Source of the DNA: an uncultured Ruminococcus sp. | Lineage (GTDB): Bacteria; Bacillota; Clostridia; Oscillospirales; Ruminococcaceae | Direction of reading: 5' to 3' | Assembly (NCBI GenBank): GCA_947624255.1 | Contig: CANQJO010000013.1 | Coordinates: forward strand, 1-49,057 | Length of the DNA stretch: 49,057 nt | Shown here: piece by piece, positions 16,391 to 25,149 of the stretch | Layout of the letters: each line of letters opens with the position of its first letter | Position numbering within the stretch: position 1 is the stretch's first letter | Notes under the pieces: model-generated | The model's database searches: none | Told to the model about the DNA's origin: nothing | What the model saw: the letters and a program-made list of their open reading frames with translations, nothing else | Program-made: the position numbers and the translations under genes

Positions 16391-16426
16391 TTATAATGAA
16401 CGCCAAATCATTGACGTTCACTATAA
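16391..16426. promoter_or_regulatory. Palindrome between the GH9 gene and the downstream membrane genes
   Basis: TTATAATGAACG (16391-16402) and CGTTCACTATAA (16415-16426) form 12-base arms with one mismatch around a 12-base loop. It lies between the GH9 stop and the next minus-strand start. It resembles the palindrome at 37131-37164 in arm sequence (AACG/CGTT core) and loop start (TCAA). It could be an operator or an intercistronic terminator. Confidence 0.45.
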
Positions 16427-16455
16427 TTTTAATATCCACCCGTATTATTTAGCTG

Positions 16456-19146
16456 TCATACAGGGAGCTTGCCTACAAGTCCCAGTTTGTATTGTTGTAT
16501 CGCAAGAGCGTCCATGTTTGTAATGCCGTCAGATTTTCCCGAAACATCGGCATTTTTCATACCCTGCTCTGAGATGCCGTCAGGCTTTTTATATCCGAAT
16601 TTGTCCGGATTTGCGCTGAACTGCATTATGAGTACCGCATCGGAAAGATCGACCTCTCCGTCACAGTTTGCATCGCCATAGAGTGTCTCGCCGCTGTCAG
16701 AAGCACCGTCCGGCTCTTCGCCCCATACGAGCTCATCGTCCACGTACATGGGGATCTTGTCGTACTCCGTGGGAGCTTCATTCAGAGGAATTCCAAGATC
16801 ATCGGCTGTTTCAAGATCGCTGCGGCTATAGTCGTTAGAGGGATCCCAGATGAATGTGAACTCATCGTTCTGGGTTGTATCCATGAGTGCAAACTGGAAT
16901 GACTCAGTGCCGTAGAACTTATAGCCCTCCCAGAACATTTCGAGGTAGCAGTCTCCCTCGTCATTATACTGGACAAGGTTGTATTGGACTTCATATTCTC
17001 CGTCGGAATTTGACTTGATCGAATCGTAGTCAACACGCACTTCAATATTGTCGATAGACTGGCTGTTTTTCAGAAGCTCCGAGATATTGAAGTAGTAGCG
17101 AGCCTTGATGTTATCAAGGTATCTGGGAGGAAGAAATGTCTCATTGGTGATCTCGATAAGCACCTGAGTTGCCATGTTGTCTTCCTGTCCGACAGCGGCT
17201 TTAAGAGTATACTCAACGATCTCGCCCTTCATACTCTCCTCTGAGGGTGGGAAGTTTTCAACGATCTTGTCTCCGGCAGCCTTGCCGTAGTAATCGTACA
17301 GTCCGGCGCAAGCTCCCACGAATCCTGCATTATAGTCTACAGCGACTTCATTGTAGATGTAGTCCTTGGTGATATCACGGTGATAGTCGTTAGCATCAGG
17401 ACCGCCTACAAGTGCTCCCCAGAGTACGTGTACCTGATCGGCAGGTTCGTCCATGTTGAGAGTCCTTGAACCATGTGAGGCACGGTGATGGGGGTGACTT
17501 GCTCCGTTTTCGAGGTCATATCCCACGATATAAGAGCGTCCCATCGGATTGTTGCCCATGATGTATTCCATCTGAGCCTTTGCCCAGTCGGCGAAAGTCG
17601 TATCGCCTGTTTCGTTTGCGTAAACGAGAGCTTCAAGCTGGAATGCCGTATCGTAACGTGCCGAGCCGTAATCGTTAAGCATTCCGAAGCCTGCCGGAGT
17701 TTTTTTCAGCCATGCGCCGTCCTGCTCAGGCAGATCTTTTATCTCATCGGCTGTGATAGTCGTGTTCCACACTTCATCGTCAAGACCGAAATTCTTGTGC
17801 GCCGTAACAGCGGGCGGGATACCCGTAGCATTTGCAGCATCTTCGGGAGTCATACCCGACCAGAATTCGAGATTCCAGCGGAAGATGTACCAGTCACGTG
17901 AGCAGTTCGTGATAGGAGCGAGCTTTGCAAAAACGCCGCCCCAGACGGTATCCCAGCAGTGTACCCAGATATTCTGCCAGCAGTTGCCGGTATCCTTGAT
18001 AATTCTCTTTAGGTATCCGGTATAGGGGTGAGCGCCCATATCGCCGGTAATGGTTTCATCAACGTGAATGATATCGTCGATGTAGTCCCAATCTCCGGTA
18101 CAATCATAAAGCCATACGGCAGCCCATGCCAGCTCATCGTAGTCGTAGCTGGAGGTATAGAATCCGCCGTCATAGCCGAGTGATGTAACGGTAAGATCCT
18201 GATTTTCGATACCGTCATTTATTGAATCGGGATCTTCCTCATCGGGATCTTTTCCTTCCTCTTCCTTTTGTTTGTCTTCTTCTGTTTTAGTGCCCTCCGA
18301 GTGAGTCTTGACCGCAAATTCGTAGAGTTTTATTGCGGCGGTAAGAGATTCCTCGGCATATTCGGGCTCGGTATCCTTGAAATTAAGGTAATTTACCGCA
18401 AGAGCAGCCGACACTCCGGCACACATATCCGATGCAGGAGTTTCCTCCGTTGCAAAATAGGCAGGACGTGCATAGTCAAGGAGGTGCTCTCCCTGAAGCT
18501 CGGGAGTGAGCCAGTAATTGTGGTCGATGTTGCCCTCTCCGGTCTGATAGCAGAAAGCGAGAACATCGCCGTTTTCATCGTAATACAGGCATTTCAGATA
18601 GAAGTCGTTGAACCAGTGGAGGATATCCTCAATATGCCATGAAAGACCGAGATCCTCGTAAGCGTCACGGAACTCATAGTATCCCCAGCCGAGTGTTGAT
18701 GCGGCATAGCTTCCGGGGAGGCAGAACTGCACGCAGTCACCGGCATCGTGCATACCGCCCGAAACGTCTATAGTACCGTCACCGTCAGGATCAAGGATAT
18801 CACGATGCTCGTCAATGAATTCCTGAGAAAGGTTAGTACCCTTTTTCTGTTCTGTCATGGGGATCAGCGGAACTTTAGCATCTTCGGTATGGCAATCGCC
18901 TCTCCATTCAAGATTTCCTCCGGTGATGCCGTATCCGCACTTATTGGCATCATAGAAATACATTGAGAGCTGAAGAGCTTTTGCAAAGTTGATCTCCGAA
19001 TCGGTGACCGAGTGGTCATAGGTGGGAGTCATATCCTCGTCATCGTCGATCTTATCAGCGGCATCAGCCAACGGAATGCTTCCGGTCAGGACAGCTATGC
19101 CTGCACACATCGACACGAGTTTTCCCAAAAACGTTTTGATTTGCAT
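16456..19146 (-). CDS. Dockerin-bearing GH9 cellulase
   Basis: This 896-residue secreted enzyme is predicted to cleave beta-1,4-glucan. Residues 1-30 are a signal peptide ending ADA. The GH9 domain (about 45-630) has the catalytic Asp motif DAGDCVQF at 134-141 and the proton-donor Glu in NEVAVDYNAGFVGA at about 598. A beta-rich module follows (about 650-800) that resembles CBM3. The dockerin (about 822-895) has two calcium repeats, GDANCDGEVDLSDAVLIMQF and ADVSGKSDGITNMDALAIQQ, so the enzyme should join the cellulosome. An acidic low-complexity insert lies inside the GH9 domain at about 282-310. The start at 19146 follows GAGGTATATT; the longer frame overlaps yerC. Confidence 0.93.
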   Translation of the reverse strand: MQIKTFLGKLVSMCAGIAVLTGSIPLADAADKIDDDEDMTPTYDHSVTDSEINFAKALQLSMYFYDANKCGYGITGGNLEWRGDCHTEDAKVPLIPMTEQKKGTNLSQEFIDEHRDILDPDGDGTIDVSGGMHDAGDCVQFCLPGSYAASTLGWGYYEFRDAYEDLGLSWHIEDILHWFNDFYLKCLYYDENGDVLAFCYQTGEGNIDHNYWLTPELQGEHLLDYARPAYFATEETPASDMCAGVSAALAVNYLNFKDTEPEYAEESLTAAIKLYEFAVKTHSEGTKTEEDKQKEEEGKDPDEEDPDSINDGIENQDLTVTSLGYDGGFYTSSYDYDELAWAAVWLYDCTGDWDYIDDIIHVDETITGDMGAHPYTGYLKRIIKDTGNCWQNIWVHCWDTVWGGVFAKLAPITNCSRDWYIFRWNLEFWSGMTPEDAANATGIPPAVTAHKNFGLDDEVWNTTITADEIKDLPEQDGAWLKKTPAGFGMLNDYGSARYDTAFQLEALVYANETGDTTFADWAKAQMEYIMGNNPMGRSYIVGYDLENGASHPHHRASHGSRTLNMDEPADQVHVLWGALVGGPDANDYHRDITKDYIYNEVAVDYNAGFVGACAGLYDYYGKAAGDKIVENFPPSEESMKGEIVEYTLKAAVGQEDNMATQVLIEITNETFLPPRYLDNIKARYYFNISELLKNSQSIDNIEVRVDYDSIKSNSDGEYEVQYNLVQYNDEGDCYLEMFWEGYKFYGTESFQFALMDTTQNDEFTFIWDPSNDYSRSDLETADDLGIPLNEAPTEYDKIPMYVDDELVWGEEPDGASDSGETLYGDANCDGEVDLSDAVLIMQFSANPDKFGYKKPDGISEQGMKNADVSGKSDGITNMDALAIQQYKLGLVGKLPV

Positions 19147-19193
19147 AATATACCTCTTTTCCAAGCTGCACATGGCAGCAAAAATACTTTGTG

Positions 19194-19493
19194 TCAAATG
19201 ATCTTTTTTTCCTTGAGCTTGCGGAAAACGATATTGTATCCATCGTTTCCGTCTTTGAGCGAACGATTAACTCTGCTTATAGTAGCAGTGCTTGCGCCTG
19301 TTTCCGAGACTATGCTGTTGTAGACTCTGTGTTCGTCCAGCAGTTTAGCAACATGGAGTCTCTGGGCGAAAGCCTTAAGTTCAATGCTTGTGCAAAGATC
19401 GTCGAAGAATTTGTAGCATTCCTCGACAGATTCCAGAGTAAGAACAGCTTCAAAGAGAAGATCCATACCTTCCGATCTGATTTTGTCAATCAT
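19194..19493 (-). CDS. yerC: YerC/YecD-family TrpR-like DNA-binding protein
   Basis: This 99-residue cytosolic protein is related to the Trp repressor. ELKAFAQRLHVAKLL and the helix-turn-helix GASTATISRVNRSLKDG show the fold. YerC proteins are conserved in Firmicutes; their targets are poorly known. The start at 19493 is preceded by GGAGTG; an in-frame GTG nine bases earlier is part of that site. The stop lies 47 bases before the GH9 cellulase start with no terminator between, so the two may share a transcript. Confidence 0.85.
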   Translation of the reverse strand: MIDKIRSEGMDLLFEAVLTLESVEECYKFFDDLCTSIELKAFAQRLHVAKLLDEHRVYNSIVSETGASTATISRVNRSLKDGNDGYNIVFRKLKEKKII

Positions 19494-19582
19494 AAAAAAC
19501 ACTCCGTTCTGATATTACTCCTCAAAGATCCGATAGTTGATCGGTATAGATACAGAGCCTGCAAGCCCTTACCTATAAGTAT

Positions 19583-19611
19583 ATGATATCACATAATCAA
19601 CAAAAAGTAAA
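19583..19611 (-). promoter_or_regulatory. Candidate promoter for yerC and the GH9 gene
   Basis: On the minus strand, TTTACT (19606-19611) and TATCAT (19583-19588) are 17 bases apart. The match is moderate. A small hairpin CCGAT-CAACT-ATCGG lies in the leader. I see nothing else in the 190-base gap to the next gene. Confidence 0.4.
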
Positions 19612-19683
19612 TAGTATTTTTGAATTTTTAGTAAATTTCTTCGATTTTTTTATTGTGACATTGATCTCCGGATCATCGGATCT

Positions 19684-20739
19684 TCAAAGATCGGCGCTTT
19701 GCTCAGGAATAATAAGCTGAGAGTTGTTCCGGGGATCAAAGCTGCTGAGTTTTTTGCCTGAGAGTACATTCCCCTCACGGTCACCGGCAGGGGAGAGTGT
19801 AAATTCTCCATCATGGCGGTGAGCTGCGGAGAATACGGATATCCTGCGGTTTTTGGCGTCATCTATGGTAAATATCTCATCTCCCGATCTGAGGACAACT
19901 CCCTTGTCCGTCACATCAGCCGTCAGAGTATCACCCCCATATAATTTAAGCTTCATTCCCGGGGCGATATAATGTGCATCATCGGGAGAGAGAAAAATAT
20001 CCTCAGAGTATCTGTAAAGGAGTGCAGCCACTGCCCTTTCTGTCTCATAGAGCCTTGACATTATTGCATCAAGGGGATCATCTATAAGTCTGCCAAGCTC
20101 TCCGGCTGCTTTTTCCGCAATGCTGTTAAGAGGAGCTTCAAAGCTCACACGGTCGTCAAACAAACGGAGGTCAGATTCGGTGATCTGCTGTACAGGAACA
20201 AAATCGGGATATACAGCCTCGGCAAGCTCCTCATATGCCTTGTGGATATTTCTCATATTGGAGAAATACGTCATTTTTGAGGCGTGGGGCAGACAGCACA
20301 TATCCGACAGCATATGGATCGCTCTTGCAAGAGCTACGCCTCCCTGTGAAATAGATCCTGCATTACGAAAGGTAAGAGCCATAGTGTAGTCTTCCTCCAT
20401 CATAGTGCGTGCACTTCGGGAGAAACGTCCTAAGCCGTTTTTGTAGTATCCGCAGACAGGAGTGAGCCGTTTTCCGGAGGACTCACAGGCACAGTAGTAA
20501 TGCTTGCCCATGCCCTTTTCGGCATCTCCCTTTTCATCGGGACGGCATACATTTGCGGTAAGTGTGTTCATAAGAGGAGCATAGATCTCCTGTGCCTCGG
20601 GGATAAGGCTGAAAAGCAGTCCGGCTGAGCGCAGTACCAGTGTTTTATGGACGGAGGTGCGCTCTGAGGATCTCCCTGCATCGTAGGAATCTCTCAGCCT
20701 GTTCATTTTTTTTACGGTAAGCTCCCATGTTTTGTTCAT
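19684..20739 (-). CDS. Zinc-dependent phospholipase C/S1-P1 nuclease-like protein
   Basis: This 351-residue protein has the metal-ligand pattern of the zinc phospholipase C and P1 nuclease superfamily. His 142, Asp 146 and His 152 occur in AIHMLSDMCCLPHAS with the family spacing (H-x3-D-x5-H), followed by a later His in NIHKAYEE. Upstream are an early His in SVHKTLVLRSAGLL and GMGKHYY, both expected in this fold. The last 100 residues are beta-rich and unlike the family. There is no signal peptide, whereas known members are secreted. The start at 20739 follows AAAGGATAAATAT. Substrate is not known. Confidence 0.6.
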   Translation of the reverse strand: MNKTWELTVKKMNRLRDSYDAGRSSERTSVHKTLVLRSAGLLFSLIPEAQEIYAPLMNTLTANVCRPDEKGDAEKGMGKHYYCACESSGKRLTPVCGYYKNGLGRFSRSARTMMEEDYTMALTFRNAGSISQGGVALARAIHMLSDMCCLPHASKMTYFSNMRNIHKAYEELAEAVYPDFVPVQQITESDLRLFDDRVSFEAPLNSIAEKAAGELGRLIDDPLDAIMSRLYETERAVAALLYRYSEDIFLSPDDAHYIAPGMKLKLYGGDTLTADVTDKGVVLRSGDEIFTIDDAKNRRISVFSAAHRHDGEFTLSPAGDREGNVLSGKKLSSFDPRNNSQLIIPEQSADL

Positions 20740-20821
20740 ATATTTATCCTTTCCGGAAGATCTCAAAATTCGGTGAAATATTTTCTGCATGGATAATTTT
20801 CACGAAAGGGGAGAGATCCTC

Positions 20822-21748
20822 CTATTTTTTTATTGAATTGCGCTCCCAAAAAACGCCGTCCGAGAGTCCCTGTATGGTGGTGTCATCTTCAGCCGTTTTC
20901 AGGCGCTGCTCTGCCCAGATGCAGTATTGCGGCTCTGCCTCTATACCGATGAAATGCCTGCCCAGCTTCTTTGAGACGACACTTGTAGTTCCCGAACCGA
21001 GGAACGGATCAAGCACAACGGAATTTTTATCAGAGCTTGCGAGTATCACCCGTGCTATGAGCTTTTCGGGTTTTTGCGCAGGGTGAGCGGTATTCTCCGG
21101 CATTGACCAGAACGGTACAGTGATATCGTCCCAGAAATTCGAGGGGCAGGTATCACGGAAATTCCCGTTCGGAGTTTCGATCCAGTCTTTCGGTTTCCCG
21201 TCAGAACGGTATGGAGCAAGGACACGCCGTCTTATCATCACCTTGTCAAGATTGAAGATGTAATCACTGCTTTTTGTGGCGAACCAGATATCCTCCATGC
21301 TGTTTTTCCAGTTGGAGCTTGCTCCACGGCCTTTTTCACGCTGCCATGTGATACGGTTTCTCACGTGGAAAAATTCTTCAAGGACTTTTCCGATGATGAG
21401 ACTTGATCTCCAGTCACAGCAGACGTATATTGAGCCGTTATTTTTCAGCAGGGGAGCGATGATGCTGAGCCACCGCCGGGTATACTCCTCGTAATCGGAG
21501 TCATTCATTTTTGAGAATTTGCTGCTGCCAAAGGTTTTGCTCATATTGTACGGCGGATCGGCAATTATCAGATCTGCACATTCAAGCGGGAGAAGCGGAC
21601 ATACATCGAGCATATCTCCCAATATAGTTTTATCAATGATACCTGTAATATCAGTGAGCTTTTCTGTGACAGTGATACATTTTTCAAGAAAAGCCGCCCC
21701 CTGCTCAACAGAGGTCCTGATCGTTTTGTTGCGTCCTGTTTTAGGCAT
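20822..21748 (-). CDS. Orphan class-beta DNA methyltransferase
   Basis: This 308-residue enzyme should methylate an adenine or cytosine amino group in DNA. The catalytic motif DPPYNMSKTFG (about 84) precedes the AdoMet motif DPFLGSGTTSVVSKKLG (about 250), the order that defines the beta class, with the target-recognition region between. HPAQKPEKLIARVI is a further hallmark. No restriction enzyme gene is adjacent, so it is either a regulatory methylase or part of a system with its nuclease elsewhere. GCAGG precedes the start. The recognition site cannot be read from sequence. Confidence 0.85.
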   Translation of the reverse strand: MPKTGRNKTIRTSVEQGAAFLEKCITVTEKLTDITGIIDKTILGDMLDVCPLLPLECADLIIADPPYNMSKTFGSSKFSKMNDSDYEEYTRRWLSIIAPLLKNNGSIYVCCDWRSSLIIGKVLEEFFHVRNRITWQREKGRGASSNWKNSMEDIWFATKSSDYIFNLDKVMIRRRVLAPYRSDGKPKDWIETPNGNFRDTCPSNFWDDITVPFWSMPENTAHPAQKPEKLIARVILASSDKNSVVLDPFLGSGTTSVVSKKLGRHFIGIEAEPQYCIWAEQRLKTAEDDTTIQGLSDGVFWERNSIKK

Positions 21749-21798
21749 GATATTCCTGCTTTCAGATTTTTAGAGATCAGTATTAAAAAGATTAACGT

Positions 21799-21832
21799 AA
21801 GGGACTGCTCTGCTATTGCAAAACAGTCCCTT
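21799..21832 (-). terminator. Terminator hairpin of rnpB
   Basis: AAGGGACTG (21799-21807) pairs with CAGTCCCTT (21824-21832) around a 16-base loop, immediately past the RNA 3' end. The minus-strand T run is weak and set back by about ten bases. Confidence 0.65.
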
Positions 21833-21835
21833 TAT

Positions 21836-22173
21836 GACCAGACCTATAAGCCGGGTTCTGTCGTGTGCGGTAATTTATCTGCGCTGATCGTCGCCGAAAA
21901 GCTGAAGCCGTCATTACTCCATGTCCGCCGAGCAGGCGTTGTGACACAAAGCACCAATAGACGTTGCATCGGATAGGGTTTACATGGCAGTACGGTCTCC
22001 CGCACTCCGGTGAGCTCTTACCTCGCCTTTCCACCATCGCCGAAAAAGGCAGTCTCTTTCTGTTGCACTTGCCCTAAGGTCACCCTCGGCTGCTGTTAGC
22101 AGTTATCCTTGCTCTGTGATGCCCGGACTTTCCTCGAAAACTGAAAGCGTTTCCGCTACCGCATAGTCTGCTC
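21836..22173 (-). ncRNA. rnpB: RNase P RNA
   Basis: This is the catalytic RNA that trims tRNA 5' ends. Read on the minus strand it opens with GAGCAGACTATGCGGTAGCG and ends with CCCGGCTTATAGGTCTGGTC, the paired P1 ends and the conserved 3' GGCTTATAG segment. The inner CACTTGCCCTAAGGTCACCC on the plus strand is the complement of the conserved region around GGGTGACCTTAGGG. The length of about 338 nt is usual. The ends are set by the promoter start and the last paired base, with an uncertainty of a few bases. Confidence 0.95.
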
Positions 22174-22179
22174 ATATAT

Positions 22180-22208
22180 ATAATAGCATTTTTTTTCGTG
22201 TTTGTCAA
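22180..22208 (-). promoter_or_regulatory. rnpB promoter
   Basis: TTGACA (22203-22208) and TATTAT (22180-22185) on the minus strand have a 17-base spacer, placing the start at about 22173, exactly where the RNA sequence begins. Confidence 0.85.
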
Positions 22209-22256
22209 GAATAACATATGTTATATCAGACAGATACAAAACACCGTGTGCTTCGA

Positions 22257-23471
22257 TCAATAAGCTGCGTTATCCATAATTTTGACGGGTACATTGCTGT
22301 CTGTTCCTTCATCAAACGTCATGTATTCATCGCCGCAGCTGCCGTTACCGAGCTGACCGCAGTAATTATCTCCCCACGTATACAGACTGCCGTCCGTAGT
22401 GATCGCGGCACTATGATAGTCTCCAAGACTGACAGAAGCTGCATTATCCATGATCTTGATAGGCTCTTCACTCATTAAAGGGCGCCCGTCTTCATCTGTG
22501 CCGCCCTCGCCGTTACCGAGCTGACCGGCAACATTATATCCCCAGACATACAGACTGCCGCTTTTGGTGATGGCGGCACTGTGAGCACCGCCAAGGCTGA
22601 CAGAAGCCACATCTTCCATAATTTTCACAGGGGTCGAGCTGTCTTCAAATGTGCCGTTTCCGAGCTGACCGCAATAATTAGCTCCCCAGACATACAGATC
22701 GCCGTCTGCGGTTATGGCGGCACTATGATAATACCCGAGGCTGACCGAGATCACGTTATCCATAATTTTCATGGGCTTATTGTTGTCTATTCCCTTATCA
22801 AACTGACCTAAGCTGCCGCCGGATCCGCCATTTCCAAGCTGACCGTAGTAATTATCTCCCCACATATACAGACTGCCGTTTGTGGTGATCGCAGCACTGT
22901 GATTTCCGCCGATGCTGACATAAGCCGCATCATCCATAATTTTGACGGGCACATTGCTGTCTGTTTCTTCATCAAAGTTAAGGTCATCGCCGTCCGATTT
23001 TCCGTTTCCGAACTGACCATACGCATTATCTCCCCAGATATACAGTGTGCCATCCTTGGTGATAGCGGCACTATTATACTCTCCAAGACTGACAGAAGCC
23101 ACATTCTCCATAATTTTCACAGGGGTCGAGCTGTCATCGTTTGTACCGTCTCCGAGCTGACCATTATCATTATATCCCCAGGTATACAGATCGCCGTCTG
23201 TGGTGACAGCGGCACTGTGAGCACCGCCAAGACTGACAGAAACTACATTATCCATGAATTTTTCAGGTACTGTATCGGAGCAGCTGTCTCCCCAGACATA
23301 AAGAGTTCCGTCCTCTGTTATTGCGGCACTATCATTGTATCGTGCCATCTGAACGACCTTTCCTGCCCGGAGCCGGACCGACCCCTCGTTTTGATCATTA
23401 TGTCTAAAGCAGAATGTTAGCAAATAGAAGCACGATATTGTTGCCAAAAGGAAAATAAACATTTTTTTCAT
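22257..23471 (-). CDS. Secreted or membrane-anchored RCC1-repeat protein, apparently 3'-truncated
   Basis: This 404-residue protein is a chain of about seven RCC1-type repeats, each with SAAIT.DG.LY.WG and GQLGNG-like segments of roughly 50-60 residues. RCC1 repeats build beta-propellers used for protein contacts. The N-terminus (MKKMFIFLLATISCFYLLTF) is a signal or anchor; the Cys that follows lacks a good lipobox. The last repeat breaks off at KIMDNAAY, where the others continue into VSLG, and the stop lies about 48 bases before the rnpB -35 box. No partner or function can be deduced. Confidence 0.8.
   Translation of the reverse strand: MKKMFIFLLATISCFYLLTFCFRHNDQNEGSVRLRAGKVVQMARYNDSAAITEDGTLYVWGDSCSDTVPEKFMDNVVSVSLGGAHSAAVTTDGDLYTWGYNDNGQLGDGTNDDSSTPVKIMENVASVSLGEYNSAAITKDGTLYIWGDNAYGQFGNGKSDGDDLNFDEETDSNVPVKIMDDAAYVSIGGNHSAAITTNGSLYMWGDNYYGQLGNGGSGGSLGQFDKGIDNNKPMKIMDNVISVSLGYYHSAAITADGDLYVWGANYCGQLGNGTFEDSSTPVKIMEDVASVSLGGAHSAAITKSGSLYVWGYNVAGQLGNGEGGTDEDGRPLMSEEPIKIMDNAASVSLGDYHSAAITTDGSLYTWGDNYCGQLGNGSCGDEYMTFDEGTDSNVPVKIMDNAAY
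22300..23400 (-). repeat. Tandem RCC1 coding repeats (about 170-230 bp units)
   Basis: Near-identical segments recur through the gene, for example around the SAAITTDG codons and the PVKIMDN codons. Unit length varies because some copies carry 10-20 extra codons after GNG. High DNA similarity between units would favour gain or loss of repeats by recombination. Confidence 0.75.
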
Positions 23472-23497
23472 AATGATTCCCTCTATAATTATTTATA

Positions 23498-24055
23498 TTA
23501 TACACGCCCGGTCAGATCCCGCTTTTTCATCACGTGTAAATGTATCAGCGGATATAATAACGAAAAAACAAAAGGAAAGAATATAATAAAATATTCCTCA
23601 TGATGCTTTGCGTAATCAAATCCCAGCATTAAGAAATAACTGATAATTGAGATCGCTGCAATGCCGAGAAGTGTCAGAAAAGCTGTCAGGGCAAATATGA
23701 TATTCTGCTTTTTGCTGACAGCCCTGTTATTCAATATATCCTTGAAGATCAGCTTATTCCAAACACAGGCATATCCGACGGCAAACAGTGCAGTTCCCGC
23801 AAAAACAGCCGCATAATTTACAGAATATATTGTTGAATGCAGTATGAGACCTTCCACTCTTTCTATTTCCCGAATGCCTATGTAGCTTATGTCTCCCGAA
23901 ACAGCGGTAAGCAGCAGAACAAGCACTTCATGTGAGAGAGTCCTTATATGATTGCAGACAGCGATATTCGCTATCTTTTTGAGCAGAAACATCAGAAAGC
24001 CTTCGATTATCAGTGCGATAAATGCAGATTCCGCAAAATAATCAAAATATATCAT
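23498..24055 (-). CDS. Multi-pass membrane protein, unknown function
   Basis: This 185-residue protein has about five hydrophobic segments and a basic end (MKKRDLTGRV). Its ATG overlaps the upp stop as TAATG, so it is translationally coupled to upp as the last gene of the operon. I do not recognise the family; its place after a uracil salvage gene might hint at transport, but nothing in the sequence shows it. Confidence 0.7.
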   Translation of the reverse strand: MIYFDYFAESAFIALIIEGFLMFLLKKIANIAVCNHIRTLSHEVLVLLLTAVSGDISYIGIREIERVEGLILHSTIYSVNYAAVFAGTALFAVGYACVWNKLIFKDILNNRAVSKKQNIIFALTAFLTLLGIAAISIISYFLMLGFDYAKHHEEYFIIFFPFVFSLLYPLIHLHVMKKRDLTGRV

Positions 24056-24684
24056 TATTTTGTACCGAAAATACGATCCCCCGCATCTCCCACTCCGGGA
24101 ACGATATAATTCTCATCGTTGAGCTTTTCGTCCATAACTCCGGCATATATATCCACATCGGGATGAGTTTTCCGCACATTGTCAACGCCCTCCGGAGAGC
24201 AGATTATGCACATGAATTTGATATTTTTCACGCCGTGTGATTTAAGCTCCGAGATGGCAGCGCAGGCAGAATTTCCCGTTGCGAGCATAGGGTCAACGAT
24301 AATCGCATCTCTTTCGGCAATATCCTCCGGCAGCTTTGAATAATACTTCACCGAGGTATGAGTCTGCGGATCACGGAAAATTCCGATATGACCGATCTTT
24401 GCCGCAGGAACAAGCGTAGTAACGCCCTCGGTCATACCGAGTCCTGCCCTGAGTATCGGGATAAATGCGAGTTTTCTTCCGGAGATTATCTTTGTCTTTG
24501 CCACAGCAAGCGGCGTTTCAAGCTCTATCTCTTTCAGAGGAAGATCTCTCGTTGCCTCATAACAGATGAACATTGCTATCTCAGATACAAGCTCTCTGAA
24601 TTCCTTTGTTCCGGTGTTTTTGTCTCTCAGCAGAGAGATCTTGTGTTGTACAAGCGGGTGGTCGATTATGTGTAGATTTGCCAT
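24055..24684 (-). CDS. upp: Uracil phosphoribosyltransferase
   Basis: This 209-residue enzyme makes UMP from uracil and PRPP in pyrimidine salvage. [14 protein letters not shown] is the PRPP-binding loop, [13 protein letters not shown] is the family core, and the C-terminal [15 protein letters not shown] is diagnostic. The length is standard. It lies 5 bases after rpiB and uses an AAAGG site that overlaps the rpiB stop region. Confidence 0.96.
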   Translation of the reverse strand: MANLHIIDHPLVQHKISLLRDKNTGTKEFRELVSEIAMFICYEATRDLPLKEIELETPLAVAKTKIISGRKLAFIPILRAGLGMTEGVTTLVPAAKIGHIGIFRDPQTHTSVKYYSKLPEDIAERDAIIVDPMLATGNSACAAISELKSHGVKNIKFMCIICSPEGVDNVRKTHPDVDIYAGVMDEKLNDENYIVPGVGDAGDRIFGTK

Positions 24685-24689
24685 AATTA

Positions 24690-25127
24690 TCAGCCTTTCT
24701 TTTCAAGATTTGTTATCATGTCGATGCGTCTCTGATGACGTCCGCCCTCAAAATTTGTATTCAGGAATATATCCGCAAGCTCGACCGCAAGTCCGCATCC
24801 GATCGTTCTTGCTCCGAGACATATTACATTTGCATTATTGTGGAGACGTGTATACTTTGCCGAGAATGAATCTCCGCACACAGCGGCTCTTATGCCGTTT
24901 ATCTTATTTGCAGCCATAGACATTCCGATACCTGTTCCGCAGATAAGTATTCCCATATCGCATCTGCCGGAGATTATCTCAGTGCATACTTTTTCTGCGA
25001 TAAACGGATAGTCGCAGGCTTCACCGTTGCAGCCGAGATCACAGAAATCCCAACCTTTTTCGGAAAGTGTTTCAATGATGATCCTTTTCATTTCACAGCC
25101 TGCATGATCGCAGCCGATAGCTATCAT
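24690..25127 (-). CDS. rpiB: Ribose-5-phosphate isomerase B
   Basis: This 145-residue enzyme interconverts ribose 5-phosphate and ribulose 5-phosphate. The N-terminal IGCDHAG, the catalytic Cys in [13 protein letters not shown], and [12 protein letters not shown] are the RpiB signatures; [10 protein letters not shown] ends the fold. It lies just upstream of upp, which uses PRPP derived from ribose phosphate, so pairing them makes metabolic sense. The allose/ribose phosphate specificity cannot be separated by eye. Confidence 0.93.
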   Translation of the reverse strand: MIAIGCDHAGCEMKRIIIETLSEKGWDFCDLGCNGEACDYPFIAEKVCTEIISGRCDMGILICGTGIGMSMAANKINGIRAAVCGDSFSAKYTRLHNNANVICLGARTIGCGLAVELADIFLNTNFEGGRHQRRIDMITNLEKKG

Positions 25128-25149
25128 AGTAAAACTCCCTTTCGTTTTC

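Noticed and set aside
20822..22173. A mobile defence island formed by the methyltransferase and its neighbours
   Set aside because: No nuclease, integrase, transposase or clear attachment repeats; the neighbours are rnpB and chromosomal genes.
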